Assembly: GCA_030374805.1 (NCBI GenBank)
Contig: JARGSG010000003.1
Span: forward strand, 1-64,000
Direction of reading: 5' to 3'
DNA: 64,000 nucleotides
Source of the DNA: Gracilaria gracilis
Lineage: Eukaryota; Rhodophyta; Florideophyceae; Gracilariales; Gracilariaceae
Shown here: positions 19,456 through 29,890 of the stretch, in pieces
Position numbering within the stretch: the first letter of the stretch is position 1
How the letters are laid out: each line of letters starts with the position of its first letter
Translations under genes and position numbers: made by a program
Notes under the pieces: model-generated
Database searches by the model: none
Seen by the model: the letters and a program-made list of their open reading frames with translations, nothing else
Told to the model about the DNA's origin: nothing

Positions 19456-21342
19456 AGCTGCGCGGGCGACAGAGACGGCGCTCGAGGAGACGTTGCGTCT
19501 GTACCTTTGAGCATTGTGGACGGCAGTTTTGTTCGATCTGTGGCTTTTTGTCGACTGGATCTTCGTCCATGGCTTGTGAGTCAGTCTATACAAGCGTGTG
19601 ATTGACGGCTGCAGAAGGACGGAGTTGGTGCGGTGCGTCTGCAAATTGGCTGTGCGCGTGATATATCGCTGCCTTCATCGAACACTGCAGTTTTGAGTCT
19701 TCCATCACATGTGGTGGAGTTGTAATCCAATGTTAATCGGGGTTTGTTGGGTGGAACGTTGCTACGGTAAGGTTTCGGCAGGTCGCGCTGGACTTGCTGT
19801 TCTGAGGGTTTCGACGACCTGGGTGCTTAAGAACTCGAAGACTTCCTCAAGTCCTCTTCACACGGCTGAAGAACATCCCTCGCTCGCCAAACTCGTTGTA
19901 CAGGAACGTTGGCGTCCGCATTCTCCTCCAATGTAGTGACGTAGCCCATCCTTCTTTTACCTGTGACGTAATCTGTAGAAGACTGCTGCGGTTCTGTGCT
20001 CAATTCAGAAGCGATATTGTACGGTCGCTGAAGGCGATATCGCGTTCGGCGGTTGTCCTCGTCATTGTCTCTACGTTCAAACAAGATGATAATGCTCGAT
20101 CCGATCTAGTACATTGAGAACATCTGAAAAGCGCACAAAACTCGCCATCACAGAAGACTCTCTTCCGAAGCAAAAGTCGAGACGAAAACGGACGATCCGA
20201 TGATGGTGCCGCTTTGGATGGGTGGCAGAGAGGTGGGCCACGCAAAGAGGCCGTTCTAGCTCGCACTAGAGCGAAACAAAATTGGGCGAAGTGGATTGCA
20301 AAGAGCAACCGTCACATGGTTTCATGACGAGGTCGGAAAACAGTTCATGACGGCTGACGAGCGGATCAGGAGGACAACAAGACCAACTCGTCTCGTCACA
20401 GTCTGTGAACTTGCAGGAGTGTGCGATTTTCCGCACTCCAGTAGGCCTGTGGCTCGAGCCAGATTCATTGGATTGGCTCGCCAAGCACCTCTCGTGTTCG
20501 AAAAATCTTCGTTAAGGCCATCATGATGATGATCGGTCCTTGAAGCCACTTCACTCTGGATAGTTTTCATCCTTCGTTCATTACAGTGGAATTTATTTAT
20601 TGAAGTCTCGTCAAGCAGCCATTTTCTCAACATCTTCTGTACCGACGGGTACCAAGGTACCACCGTTCGTTCGTTCTGTACCACCGTCCCTTCTCGCCCC
20701 ATTTTTCTGACTTGGTGTCGTCGCCGCTCTCCCAAAGGCAACTCTCTTAACTTTCTATCTCCTTCTCGCGAGTCCGAAGTGATGGCGAACTACTTCTTGA
20801 GCTGATCTATATCATACGTTGCAGTCGCGATAGTGTTCACTCTCCAAATAATATTTTCCTTGGTCCATGACGATGGGCCGCGATGTGTTTCCGGTTTCGG
20901 GCCGATGTTGAACATACGCGCTGTTTCCCGTGTCATGAAGTTGACATCACGTTATCACTCGAGGCAATCATGTCGCAACATAATGCTGGAGTCCCTCACT
21001 TCATTCTGAAAGAAAGCAAACCTGATTGTTACGGAACGACGCAGAAGGGCAAAACGGCAGCTCATTTTTTGCTACCCGGCTGCATTCTTCTTCCACGAGC
21101 ATTGATTTTACTTGCCACTCACACCAAGCGGTGTAGAATGTAGTAGTCCTGACGCTAGCGAGTTTTGTTCGTACTGAAGAAGTTATTTTGAGGACCCACA
21201 ACAGCTATGACAATAGGACAAGATATGCAAGTACAGCTGACATACAGAAGTGAGAAAAAAGAAAACAAATGACGTTGCCCCAAGCTCATCCGTTAAAGAT
21301 TTATTCTCTCTACCAATACCTCGCCCACTCGTTTGCCCATCG
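19456..21342. other. intergenic, nothing recognised
   Basis: Frames up to 139 codons on the minus strand (20322-20741) show no motif. Any upstream exons of the dehydrogenase gene would lie here, but none can be defended. Confidence 0.3.
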
Positions 21343-22100
21343 TCACACCGCGTTCTCAATGTTTTCCAACCTCCTGCCGTCCACCTTGTTGGTGCCCGGA
21401 GGGACATACGCCATTGGTTCAGACCATGGCCCAACGGGTAACACAAGCCCTTTCTCAATCTGGACAAGGCCTAGAGAGGGGCTGATGAACTGGCGGAGTG
21501 CGAAACGTCCACTTCCATGTTCAAAGTGTTTGAAATATGGATCCGTATAGAAAACATCTGACTTTTCTACCTGATTGCGACCCGCCATTTGCAAATCGAC
21601 ACAACTCGGCCCCAAACACCAGCGCCTCTCGCATCTTCAGAAATCGGTTGACATTGTCCCCCGATAGGCGCTGCATTGATGCGTCTGACGTGGCGTTCAC
21701 GTATCGCATGGCGGTCGATGAATTCCGTACGTCGAAGTTGAAACCCCTGTTCACAAACCTTTCCTTGGGCACCAAACACGTTGTAAACCTTGCCCTCCAT
21801 TGCTCATAGATTCCTTTCAGAATACTATGCTTGTTTTCATGGGTCGGCTGCATGTGGTTGGTTGTGAAGCAGAAAGGTTTTGTCCACGGACGTGGGGTAC
21901 CGGCTGTCGACGTTCAACAGATTGAAACGTCGAATGGCGAATAAGCTCTTTCCCTTCAGTTTATCCAGCACTCGACCATCTTCTGTGCTGATGGGCAGGT
22001 TGGAGCGGTCCTTTCGGGTGACCAATGCCGCGCCGAAATCGGCTTTCATGTTCAGTTCAGCCTCAAGATTCCAGTCGGCGTCAAATACGGCGAACACCAT
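21343..22100 (-). pseudogene. unrecognised protein remnant with two frameshifts
   Basis: Three minus-strand frames join into one sensible peptide: 21837-22100 (VFAVFDADWNLEAEL, then LFAIRRFNLLNVDSRYPT and FLLHNQ); 21521-21853 (HENKHSILKGIYEQWRARF, RFVNRGFNFDVRN and FLKMREALVFGAELCRF); and 21343-21615 (FYTDPYFKHFEHGSGRF, QIEKGLVLPVGPWSEPM and AYVPPGTNKVDG). The changes of frame fall near 21850 and 21560. Composition and continuity argue for a decayed gene of at least 250 residues. I do not recognise the family. It shares strand with the dehydrogenase pseudogene downstream, so they may have been one gene, but 1.9 kb of unreadable sequence separates them. Confidence 0.35.
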
Positions 22101-22921
22101 CGTATGGTAGCGAGTGGTCTCCTGGTGCTTGCGTTGTGGTATCGCTGTCCGTCAGTGAAGGCAAGGCGAATGTCAGTGGATTTGTTGTGCATCGTTCGCT
22201 ACCGTTGCTCGTCGGAATCTTGTCGTTCATGGCGTTCCAGTCGGTGGCGTGTGCGTGCCATCGGAGCGCGTTGGCGTGTCGCTTTGGAGCCCTTCAATGC
22301 CATGTACATGACGGTAACGTTACAGTAGGCTACATACATGGACGCGCCATGATGCGCTCCGCTGCTGCTTGCCGCCTGCGTGCGCTCGTGCTCAGGCGTC
22401 TCGATGGCACGCCGCTGCGGCGTCATTGGCCGCGAAGTGGTGCGGCGGTTGATGGATGTCTTGTCCTAGAGCTGCGCTTCTTGCGGAAGCTTGCGCACCC
22501 ACGGTCAGCCGTGCTTCCTTCAGGCGCGGCATCGTCGGCGCACAAGCAGTTTCGCGATGCTCTGCAGATGGCGCAGCGGCTAGCTACTCCTCATCTTCTC
22601 CTGAATGAACCCCCGATGCCAGAGCAGCAACCAAAAATTGCGCAAACTGAACACCAGCCGAATAAAGATCAGGCTAAGATACCAATGGAAACGGAAAAGA
22701 GGATCCTAAACAGGAGGCGCTACGCTACCCTTGGCCGGAGCCTAATAAACCCTTCTCTTGCCAAATTAGAAGAGAATGTCCAAGCCTGTCAGTCAAACGG
22801 AAAAGAGCTGCAGCCGGGCACCGTAGCAACTTCTCCACAACTTCAATCGTTCGGTCGTCGATCCGACCTGCCGCCTGCCTTCGCCCCTAAGGAGCCATCT
22901 TTCAACATGGCCCAACCTTAA
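22025..22921 (+). CDS. hypothetical protein, 298 residues
   Basis: An ATG at 22025 opens an uninterrupted frame to TAA at 22919-22921. The N-terminal two thirds is Arg/Ala/Cys-rich and overlaps the opposite-strand remnant ending at 22100, so that part is doubtful. The last 110 residues are hydrophilic, Gln/Pro/Lys-rich, with a basic KRILNRRRYATLGRSL segment, and look more like real protein. No domain is recognised. The reading frame may start further downstream than 22025, or be open by chance. Confidence 0.3.
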   Translation: MPRRNRLSCSVQPQDSSRRQIRRTPSYGSEWSPGACVVVSLSVSEGKANVSGFVVHRSLPLLVGILSFMAFQSVACACHRSALACRFGALQCHVHDGNVTVGYIHGRAMMRSAAACRLRALVLRRLDGTPLRRHWPRSGAAVDGCLVLELRFLRKLAHPRSAVLPSGAASSAHKQFRDALQMAQRLATPHLLLNEPPMPEQQPKIAQTEHQPNKDQAKIPMETEKRILNRRRYATLGRSLINPSLAKLEENVQACQSNGKELQPGTVATSPQLQSFGRRSDLPPAFAPKEPSFNMAQP

Positions 22922-23308
22922 AAGCTCGCAACTTTTCCACTACATCTGTTCAACACCACTAATACAGAGCCGCCTTCCATATCCCCACGAACTGCTCAAG
23001 ACATCAGGAAATTGTCATTCTGAATAACCTTCATCTTTTCATCTCTGATTCCTCTAATCGTGTCCCATCCGCTGCAGCTGCGGCGTTCGTTCAATTGTTA
23101 CACACACGTCCGCACCGCTTGAATATTGAGTACACGCTTGCAGCGCCCTACAGTCAAGTCGCACTCTATGCTGCTCGCTCGGGTTACAGGCCATGTTGTC
23201 TCGTATCAGGTTGCGATCCTCTTCGTTTTCCTTCTGCGGCATGTCAAAGCCAGCGGTTCGGCAGATTCTCCGTGTGGATTTTACGGATGTGGTCAAAGAT
23301 GCACATCG
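22922..23308. other. upstream region of the F-box/SNF2 gene
   Basis: The frame of the next gene is already open from 23126, with CGFYGCGQRC just before the chosen ATG, so the true start may lie here. Nothing else is recognised. Confidence 0.3.
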
Positions 23309-24252
23309 ATGACTAACAATCGCAAGCAGTTTCAATTGCAAAGGGTGTTTCACCAAGCTGCGTTGAACGCAGCTACGGTTCAACCACCAAAACTGTCAAA
23401 TCCGCCCGGAAATTCACCTCTGCTACGACTTCCGTTCGACTTGCTTCTACGCGTGGCTTATCTGCTGCCCGCAAGAGACCATGCTACTCTTAGTGCAACT
23501 CATCCGTATCTTCGAGACTTTTTGGCTTCTGTGATACCTGGCATGAAGTCGCACCTTTTTCCGCATCAAGTTTCAGCTCTTCATCGCATGTCAAAGATGG
23601 AAGAAGAAGGTGTTACAGCTTATATGCCATTGATCCATGATGTCAAGATGGATGGCTTGCAACATGTTGTTGTAGCAGATCTCTTTGACGGTTCTATATA
23701 TGAATTAGATTCGTTTCCGCGTGTACAGCGGCCGCGTGGCGGTTTTCTGTGCGATGAACCTGGTTTGGGTAAAACCATTACCACCCTATCTCACATTTTG
23801 AAAACATTGGGACGGGAACCAACACTACCTGCACACCGAGACACTCATGTCGTCAAGATAGGAGACATCAAAGTTTCTACTTACACTGAGCAAAACAGCA
23901 ATCGATATGAAACCCATGATACCAGAAGAAAGTTTATGCCTCGTATTGATCGCCTTATTCCAAGCACACAAAAGAAGTCACCCGAAAGACAAATTCATCG
24001 TCCTAAGTACTTTCAAACAAGTAAAGGACATATCGTTCCCCCGATAAGCAGTGGTGCCGAACAAATCTATCTTTCGAGAGCCACTCTTGTTATTGTTCCT
24101 GCAGTGCTTACTGAACATTGGATGGATCAGATTGATATGCACACGCAAAAATTGAAAGCTTTGCGTGTCCATTCACGATATGACTTCCCTGATACTGCTT
24201 TGGAACTGGCTGTAGAGTATAATATTATCATCGTTCTTTTTGAAGTTATTGC
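23309..24252 (+). pseudogene. F-box/SNF2 helicase-like protein, N-terminal half
   Basis: The first ATG used here is at 23309 (MTNNRKQF); the frame is open from 23126. An F-box (LLRLPFDLLLRVAYLL, then LSATHPYLRDFL) at about 23422-23525 is followed by an SNF2 N-lobe opening (LFPHQVSALHRM), helicase motif I at 23746-23776 (RGGFLCDEPGLGKTITTL) and motif Ia-like ATLVIVPAVLTEHW at 24080-24121. The F-box plus a DEPGLGKTIT Walker A is the hallmark of the plant At3g54460-type F-box/SNF2/RING proteins, nuclear ATPases. The coding sense fades at EYNIIIVLF near 24240, where PIF/Harbinger transposase sequence in another frame takes over. The frame stays open to 24412, but residues beyond 24250 are transposase shadow. 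The matching C-terminal half of this family lies at 52070-53990 on the other strand. Confidence 0.75.
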
Positions 24253-25040
24253 AGGTTTGCACAATGCGATTCGGCAGAGAATCCCACTATTGTTAAACCT
24301 GGAACAGTGTCAAATTACTTCCGACACGTTCTATACGCTTTATATGAGTGTTTGGATTCACATACTCCTAAGCTTATACAATGGCCGGATGAACAAGAAA
24401 GGGCTCAGGTAGAAGGGCTTATTATCGGGTTTCCGAGGTGTGTCTTTTTTGTAGATGGAAACAAGAGTCGGCGATGGCGACCAGGCAAAAAGCATAGACC
24501 AAGAACGTGCCTATGATGGATACAAAAATGCCCACACATGGGCTGTCTTAGTTTTGTGCGATCTGTTTGGAAGGTATATTAGAGTAGAAATATCTGATAA
24601 CGGAGCAGAGAGCGATAGGAACATGTAAACTTCCTCAAATGTTTTCAGACACCCCGGAGCGTATCTGTCCCAAGGACAACACTGCATGGCAGATATGGGG
24701 TTTGCGGGAACTGGAGCACTTGTTGTGCCGTATAAAAGTCACGAGAGCACTTCCTGGATGTACCGCAGTTTGTACAACAGGTACATCAGGAAGCAAGGAA
24801 TGGTGAACGAGTGGGGCATAGGGTTCTTCAACAACCGATACCGTTTATTCTTGGGCAAATGGCCCTTCGAAAAGCACCTCTTCTTTCTATCTTACACTAC
24901 TGCGGCCATGCTCTGCAACTGGATATTTCATCGCCGTGGGTATGCCTTGCAACCGAGGCAGCGATACGAGCAAAGCTGGCCCACCATGCATCCCGAGAAG
25001 GGAATGAAATGGACATATCTGATTCGTAAACATTCTGGGC
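24244..25040 (+). pseudogene. PIF/Harbinger DDE transposase
   Basis: In one frame from 24244: ENPTIVKPGTVSNYF, a helix-turn-helix-like stretch, then IGFPRCVFFVDGNK with the first catalytic Asp at 24454. After a frameshift near 24505 the peptide continues AYDGYKNAHTWAVLVL, then DNGAESDRNM with the second Asp, TAA near 24624, HCMADMGFAGTGALVVPYK, and VNEWGIGFFNNRYRLF, which carries the Glu position. This order matches the DDE_Tnp_4 nuclease of Harbinger elements, which excise and insert DNA at TTA-like targets. A frameshift and one nonsense codon inactivate it. The left end abuts the F-box/SNF2 fragment; no terminal inverted repeat was found on either side, so element limits are unknown. An accessory ORF lies downstream in convergent orientation. 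Confidence 0.75.
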
Positions 25041-25162
25041 GGGTCGCGGAGCGGCGGGCGCAAAGTCCGCAGCGTAGGTCGCGTCAGCGACCGGAGCGGA
25101 GACCGGGGCGCGACCCGCGCGCTCTCCAGACCCGCGCACATTTTGTAGCCATTAAGAGCAGT

Positions 25163-26197
25163 TCATATATCCGCAGCAGTCTCCTGCTGGATCTCAGCGT
25201 TAGAAGAAGTTGGTTGATAGTCTTCATTTTCCACCACATCCTCGCTGTTAGAAGTGTGTTGCTCGGAGAGCGCAACAAGCTCGGGATCCATAAGAAAGGG
25301 TGCTCTTGGTAGCTCCGGTGGAAGCGGCGATGCGGGTTCAGTAACTTCCAGGTTGTTACTGCGAGCAAAATGACTGACAAGGATACCAAACTGATCACTT
25401 TGGAAGCGCTGAAGTGAGACGATTGCGCTTGCGTCGTTCGCGATACGAGTTTGTGCGCGAAGGTTCTGCACCTCCGCGGCAATCCTTCGACGCTCCTTTG
25501 CGACTCGCTCCGTTTCTTTACGTCGTTTGTTCTTTTCAAAGGTTTCCTTCTTCTCCCTGTTGCGCTTTTGTTTCTCCGCTCTTGACTCATGGTTGTGTGC
25601 TAACGCGCGTGCAGCATCGTCGTCCGTAGTTATGCTGCGCTTCGAAGCTTCCTCACAATAGTCAATAACAGCGTGATCGAGAATGTGTGTCGCATCGTTT
25701 TCCTCCTCTCTTGGTAAAGGAAGCGGTCCGTAATCGCCTTCCGTTGTGTGCGGGCTGTCAATCACAACCTTCTTGTACATTACGCCGACAGCGCTAACTG
25801 TATGTCGAACATTTTCCGCAGTTATGTTCTGCACATAATCCCTCCCCCACGTCATACCATACAAACTTTTTTGTTCGAACGAAACGGCCTCTGTTACATG
25901 GCGATTTCGAGCGCTGCTTGAAACCAGTTCGCAGGTGTTATCAAGTGTTTTCTGCTTTTGCTGGGGTGCGTTGTTGGCTATGAGCGTTCTGAGGATCCAC
26001 TCCTTTTCGATCTTAATCATCACGAATCGAGAGGATGTGCGTGTGCTTTGCCTTCTGTTGGTAGACGATGAAGGAGCTGCATGTTGGGTGTTCTGAGTGG
26101 CGGAAGCCGGATGTGGCGTTGGAGGGCTGGTCTGGGGCTGGATGGAGCCTGGCGGCTCGTTTGGTATGTTTAAGGCTGGTTGGATCTCTTGTGCCAT
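25163..26197 (-). CDS. putative PIF/Harbinger accessory protein (basic/coiled-coil), intact
   Basis: An uninterrupted 344-residue frame whose first ATG is at 26195-26197; the codon at 26233 is GTG. The N-terminus is Pro/Ser/Gln-rich. A central segment (MIKIEKEWILRTLIAN, then GMTWGRDYVQNITAENVRH) is followed by an acidic stretch and a long Lys/Arg/Glu-rich helix (KQKRNREKKETFEKNKRR) that predicts a coiled coil. Harbinger elements usually encode a second, DNA-binding protein in addition to the transposase, and this ORF is convergent with the transposase 120 bp away. I do not see a clear Myb/SANT tryptophan pattern, so the role is inferred from context only. Its intactness contrasts with the broken transposase. 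Confidence 0.45.
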   Translation of the reverse strand: MAQEIQPALNIPNEPPGSIQPQTSPPTPHPASATQNTQHAAPSSSTNRRQSTRTSSRFVMIKIEKEWILRTLIANNAPQQKQKTLDNTCELVSSSARNRHVTEAVSFEQKSLYGMTWGRDYVQNITAENVRHTVSAVGVMYKKVVIDSPHTTEGDYGPLPLPREEENDATHILDHAVIDYCEEASKRSITTDDDAARALAHNHESRAEKQKRNREKKETFEKNKRRKETERVAKERRRIAAEVQNLRAQTRIANDASAIVSLQRFQSDQFGILVSHFARSNNLEVTEPASPLPPELPRAPFLMDPELVALSEQHTSNSEDVVENEDYQPTSSNAEIQQETAADI

Positions 26198-26444
26198 CTT
26201 GTTCTCGGTGGAGCTCGTATCAAACCTTGGCACGATTGGGCAACACGAGAGCGAAAGATCACTTGGAATAAGCTTAAGGCTAAGCGGCCGGGCTTCAGGG
26301 AGACTCTTATTTTGCCCACATTTTTGAAATGAGCCCCATTGCGAAGATTCTGGACCTGGTTACCTAAAGAGACATGTCTCATCTCGTTTATCTTATTTCA
26401 AATATAAGCCTCATTTTGCTTAATTAAAAAGTCCTATTTGGCAT
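26198..26444. other. spacer between PIF/Harbinger ORF and phosphatase fragment
   Basis: AT-richer than its neighbours. AAATGAGCCCC near 26329 and AAATATAAGCCTCATTTTGC near 26400 may mark the element edge, but no inverted partner was found near 24.24 kb. Confidence 0.3.
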
Positions 26445-27104
26445 TCATGCCGGCGTCTGCATTGTCACGGCGGAGGTTAGACAATGTCCAGCCTTAATAG
26501 ACATGGGCAGCGGAGCTGTCGCCGCCAGTGCGCCAAACGACTGTGTGGCGAACGGCCGCACGCTTACGCCGTGGTCGCACCGCACTTGCACCGCGTTGCT
26601 GAAGATGCCCGCGTCGAGACTGTGCGCCGCGATGCCGTTAGTGCGCTGCCCCGCTCCGATGAACAGCGAGTTGACGTCGGCTACGACAGCCCAGCGCGCG
26701 TGCGGCGTGTCGAAGGGCGCGCTGAGCATGGCGCGCGTGGCGCCGGCCATCTCTGCGCCGTCCTCTACGCTGCGCACGAAGAGCGACGACGGCAGCTGGC
26801 GCGTGCGTAGGTCGCGAAGCACGTCGCCCATGAGCGACGCCCAGCCGGCGGCACGCGCCGCCGCCGCCGCTGCGACGGCGTTTGAGTTGATGTGCGACGA
26901 CAGCAGGTCGGGCGCCAGGCGGTGAACGGGCTGCAGGTCCGTGTTGACCGGCACCAAGGTGTAGTCGAAGTCGAACACGAACAGCAGCGACGGCGATACT
27001 ATCTCGCGCTGGTTCGGGCGTGCGGGCAGCGGCGCGGCGCCCCCCTGCCGCCACTCCGCCCCGCCCCACCCTCCCCGCTTGCTCTGCTGCTGAGGATTCA
27101 GTGT
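26445..27104 (-). pseudogene. PHOSPHO1/2-type HAD phosphatase fragment
   Basis: The minus-strand frame is open from 27104. It reads SPSLLFVFDFDYTLVPVNTD, with the HAD nucleophile DxD and the FDFDxT motif of the PHOSPHO family (phosphoethanolamine/phosphocholine or pyridoxal-phosphate phosphatases of the cytosol). It continues with GWASLMGDVLRDL and the motif II-like VVADVNSLFI, in place of ISDSNSVFI. Beyond that the match is lost and the frame ends at about 26447, so the C-terminal third, including the Cys-rich HSCNRCP-like segment of the family, is missing. There is no ATG between the upstream TAG (about 27105) and the DxD motif, so the start would need another exon or has been lost. The sequence is strongly GC-rich at third positions. 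Confidence 0.6.
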
Positions 27105-28312
27105 CTATTAGATATTTGCGCCGTGGTATACATACTCTGTAACGTCATTTTCCCGTCATTGACTCCATGCTATTCCAAGCAGCCGCAAGTTCACTCCTGC
27201 AGCGTCGCGAATGGCGGTAGCAGCGGCAACAAAGGTGGAAGCTTCGAAACGCACCAAGTACAACGACATATGCTCGGCTAACAACGTCGAGTTTGTGGCG
27301 TTTGCGTTGGACGTCCACGGGGGCCTTGGAGACTCCGCGAAACAGTTTGTCCACCGCATTACCGAGTACGTTAGTGGTGTATGGGGGACCAGCCCAATAA
27401 CAGAGTACCATTTAGTCGAGCTTAGATTTCTATGTAGTATGTCTAGCAACCGGGGATAATCTGGACCTGCGTGGAATACTATTAAAGAAACGAGTGAGCT
27501 CTCGTGCAGTTGCCATATGCTCCATCGATCCCCTATGTCCCGCGTTTCGCCTGATTTGCCCAAACGTCGTGTTGTAATGCCTTGCCAAGAAATCTTTGCG
27601 GTGAAATATTCGCCTGAAATAGGCAATATAAAGACCCGACTTTAGCCGCACGCACTGAAAGTCGGAGGCAATCCTTGGTGGAACTTCCAAGGTTCTTATG
27701 CTGTAGTTTTCTGATTGCAACAGAAGTCAAGTTGTGACAGCAGAAAACTTTACGACGTGGTCACGTCACGAAATAACGGAAGCCAGTCCTGAAGGACTTG
27801 TTTCAAAAGTAAAGGTACCCAATAGTTAAGCCCCTAAACTTCTCGACAAGATCTTCGATATCATTTCCAGATTTTCTAGATTCTTCCTTCTCTTGCTTCT
27901 CTTCTTGATAGGAAAATCTGTTATTTAGAAAACCGTATTGCTCCGGGAAAATATCTGTTGACATTTTGAGGAATGTTCGCTTCCTCGACATGATTGCCAA
28001 AGGTTTGTGGAACTTGGGGATGAGGGAATTGGGTTAAGGAAATTGGCGTGTTGGGTGATGGAAGAACGAGGATGCGACGGCACCTGCCAAATCGGCGTCT
28101 GTTGCGCCTAATGCGCAGAAGAAATACATGCAGTGTCAATGTCATTTCTTTTCCAGACAAACTATAAACAAATTCCTGCTGGGGTAGCCTGAAAGTGCGT
28201 GTGAGATGGCCTGCCGCGGCTACCGGGGTACCTTCGTCGCAGAGTCGGAAAACATTAGCCAATCCAACCGCTCACCTCGAGTTTGCTAGAAAATCCGAGT
28301 TCTTTCCTCGTC
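27105..28312. other. no gene recognised
   Basis: Minus-strand frames of 96-156 codons (27156-27626, 27430-27720) overlap each other and lack motifs. Nothing supportable. Confidence 0.3.
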
Positions 28313-28849
28313 ATGGTACCGTTGGTAGTCGAAACCGGCGCACCGGAGACCCCGGCAGCTGCTGCTATCGACCACTACGATGAGACGGTCTCCAAAACTG
28401 GCCACGAACTGTTCGAATTTTACGTTCGCCCTGAAAAAATTCTCCGCCCCGTAGCGTTGCTTGACAACCCGCTAAGCCTGCGCATGTTCACCAAGAAGAC
28501 GAACCGTACCTCTCCAGCTATCGTTGCCGCCAGAGACCTAGCCTCTGGTAAGTTTTCGACGATAACAGCTTTAATAAACATGCTGTTTGACGCGGACCAA
28601 AACGCCACAGCCGCACAAGGCCCGGACGCCCCGGCAAATGCTGTCAACGAACAAACTGGTACTGAGAATAGTCCTAACGAAATAACGTACGCTGCGATGG
28701 TCCGTCGTAAGATCCCCCCACCCCCGTCAGCCCCCAAGCCAAACCGCCTCCCGAGAACGACTCCGTCTGTATCCCCGGACGTTGAAACTGATAGCGCTAG
28801 CATGCAAGGCTTCAGTGTCTCGCGTAATCATAAAGCAGATGCGACGTAA
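28313..28849 (+). CDS. hypothetical protein, possible LINE ORF1 segment
   Basis: An ATG at 28313 opens a 178-codon frame to TAA at 28847-28849: MVPLVVETGAPETP, then HELFEFYVRPEKILRP, AARDLASGKFSTITALINML, and a Pro-rich hinge (KIPPPPSAPKP). It precedes a LINE reverse transcriptase on the same strand, and two further open pieces (28850-29070 and 29040-29330) lie between them in other frames. It could be the gag-like ORF1 of that element or an unrelated host gene. No domain is recognised. The composition is coding-like, but there is no independent support. Confidence 0.35.
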   Translation: MVPLVVETGAPETPAAAAIDHYDETVSKTGHELFEFYVRPEKILRPVALLDNPLSLRMFTKKTNRTSPAIVAARDLASGKFSTITALINMLFDADQNATAAQGPDAPANAVNEQTGTENSPNEITYAAMVRRKIPPPPSAPKPNRLPRTTPSVSPDVETDSASMQGFSVSRNHKADAT

Positions 28850-29329
28850 AGCAGTCTGTGCCTACGGGTACGAACAGAAAGGCTTCGCCATTCTGCAAAC
28901 CCATCCTGAATACCCTGCCCTACGCAAAACCAAATCCGTGCTATCAATCCTCGCAAGAGGTGGCCTGCGAGACCCACTCACTGTGATGAAAACATCAAGC
29001 GCTCACGAGTTCCTTTCGTTCGCTGCTTTCCGAATGTCGAACAGGTCTATAACTGCTTTCGAGACCTCATGATTCGCCAAGGTGGTTTTCACGGTCTTCC
29101 ACCGCTTAAAGCCAAAGTTTTGGAAAACATTATGGACGCCTGCCCAGATAATGCGTCTAGTACAGACCTGTTTCACTTAATTGAAAACCTCCGATCTGAG
29201 ATCCACAGATTGGAGCATAAAGACGTCTCCTGGAGGCCAAAGCACTTTTTCTCGGACTCTCTATGCGCGCATGAGGCACAGTGTTACCACACTTTCAACA
29301 CACAGCGCCCAGACAGCAATTTAAAGCGG

Positions 29330-29890
29330 ACTCCGGCAACACGACCTCGTTGTTATCAGTATTGACGCCCGCAACCCGTTTAATGCCATAGAACGGCAAT
29401 GTATCCTAACGGAGGTCACAAAGCACTGCCCCGGCATTGCACGCTACATCCATTACTGTTACGGCTCCCTCATTTCTTTGCGCTTCGGTGAGTTTGTCAT
29501 CAGAAGTCAAACCGGCACGCAACAAGAAGATCCTCTCAGTCCTCTGTTGTTTGCACTGGCACTGCACCCCCTGATCCTTGACATCCAATCACAGTTCCAA
29601 CCGATTCTGAACCAGTTCTTACGCAGACGACGGCAATCTTTTCGTCCCCAGAACACAGGCAGCTGCCATCCTCGGGTATCTGTTTGCACAAGGCGAGAAG
29701 ATTGGGTTCATTCCCAACCTCACAAAGACATACGCGTGGTGGTGGTCTAAGCCACTTATTCCAGGCTTTCCGGCTGTCATCAACGTATCACGCGCAATAC
29801 AGGTTCTCGGCTCTCCTCTGGGCCACGCTAACGCCGCGTCACAACTGATCGACCAACTCCTGCATACGCCTCGTAGAAACCATGTTCCCC
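29330..29890 (+). pseudogene. LINE reverse transcriptase fragment
   Basis: Reverse transcriptase of a non-LTR retrotransposon. Motif A is at 29355-29390 (VVISIDARNPFNAIE, Asp at 29364). Motif B follows as SQTGTQQEDPLSPLLFALA at about 29508-29566, with Glu where GDPLGP is usual. After a frameshift between 29566 and 29615 comes the catalytic YADDGNLF at 29620-29643, then the thumb-side sequence (KIGFIPNLTKTYAWW and VLGSPLGHANAASQLID). The catalytic Asp pair is preserved, but the frameshift, the altered motif B and the absence of endonuclease or RNase H nearby make this an incomplete relic. It could belong with the endonuclease at 1.3-2.6 kb or the RNase H at 47.1 kb only as a family, not as one copy. 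Confidence 0.8.

Noticed and set aside
23126-24412. Whole 428-codon frame as one F-box/SNF2 protein
   Set aside because: Residues beyond about 24250 lie over PIF/Harbinger transposase in another frame and lose SNF2 similarity, and the start before 23309 has no ATG support at 23126.
24811-25312. Separate plus-strand genes in the Harbinger region
   Set aside because: One frame is the C-terminal part of the transposase; the rest is read-through into GC-rich spacer and the antisense of the accessory ORF.
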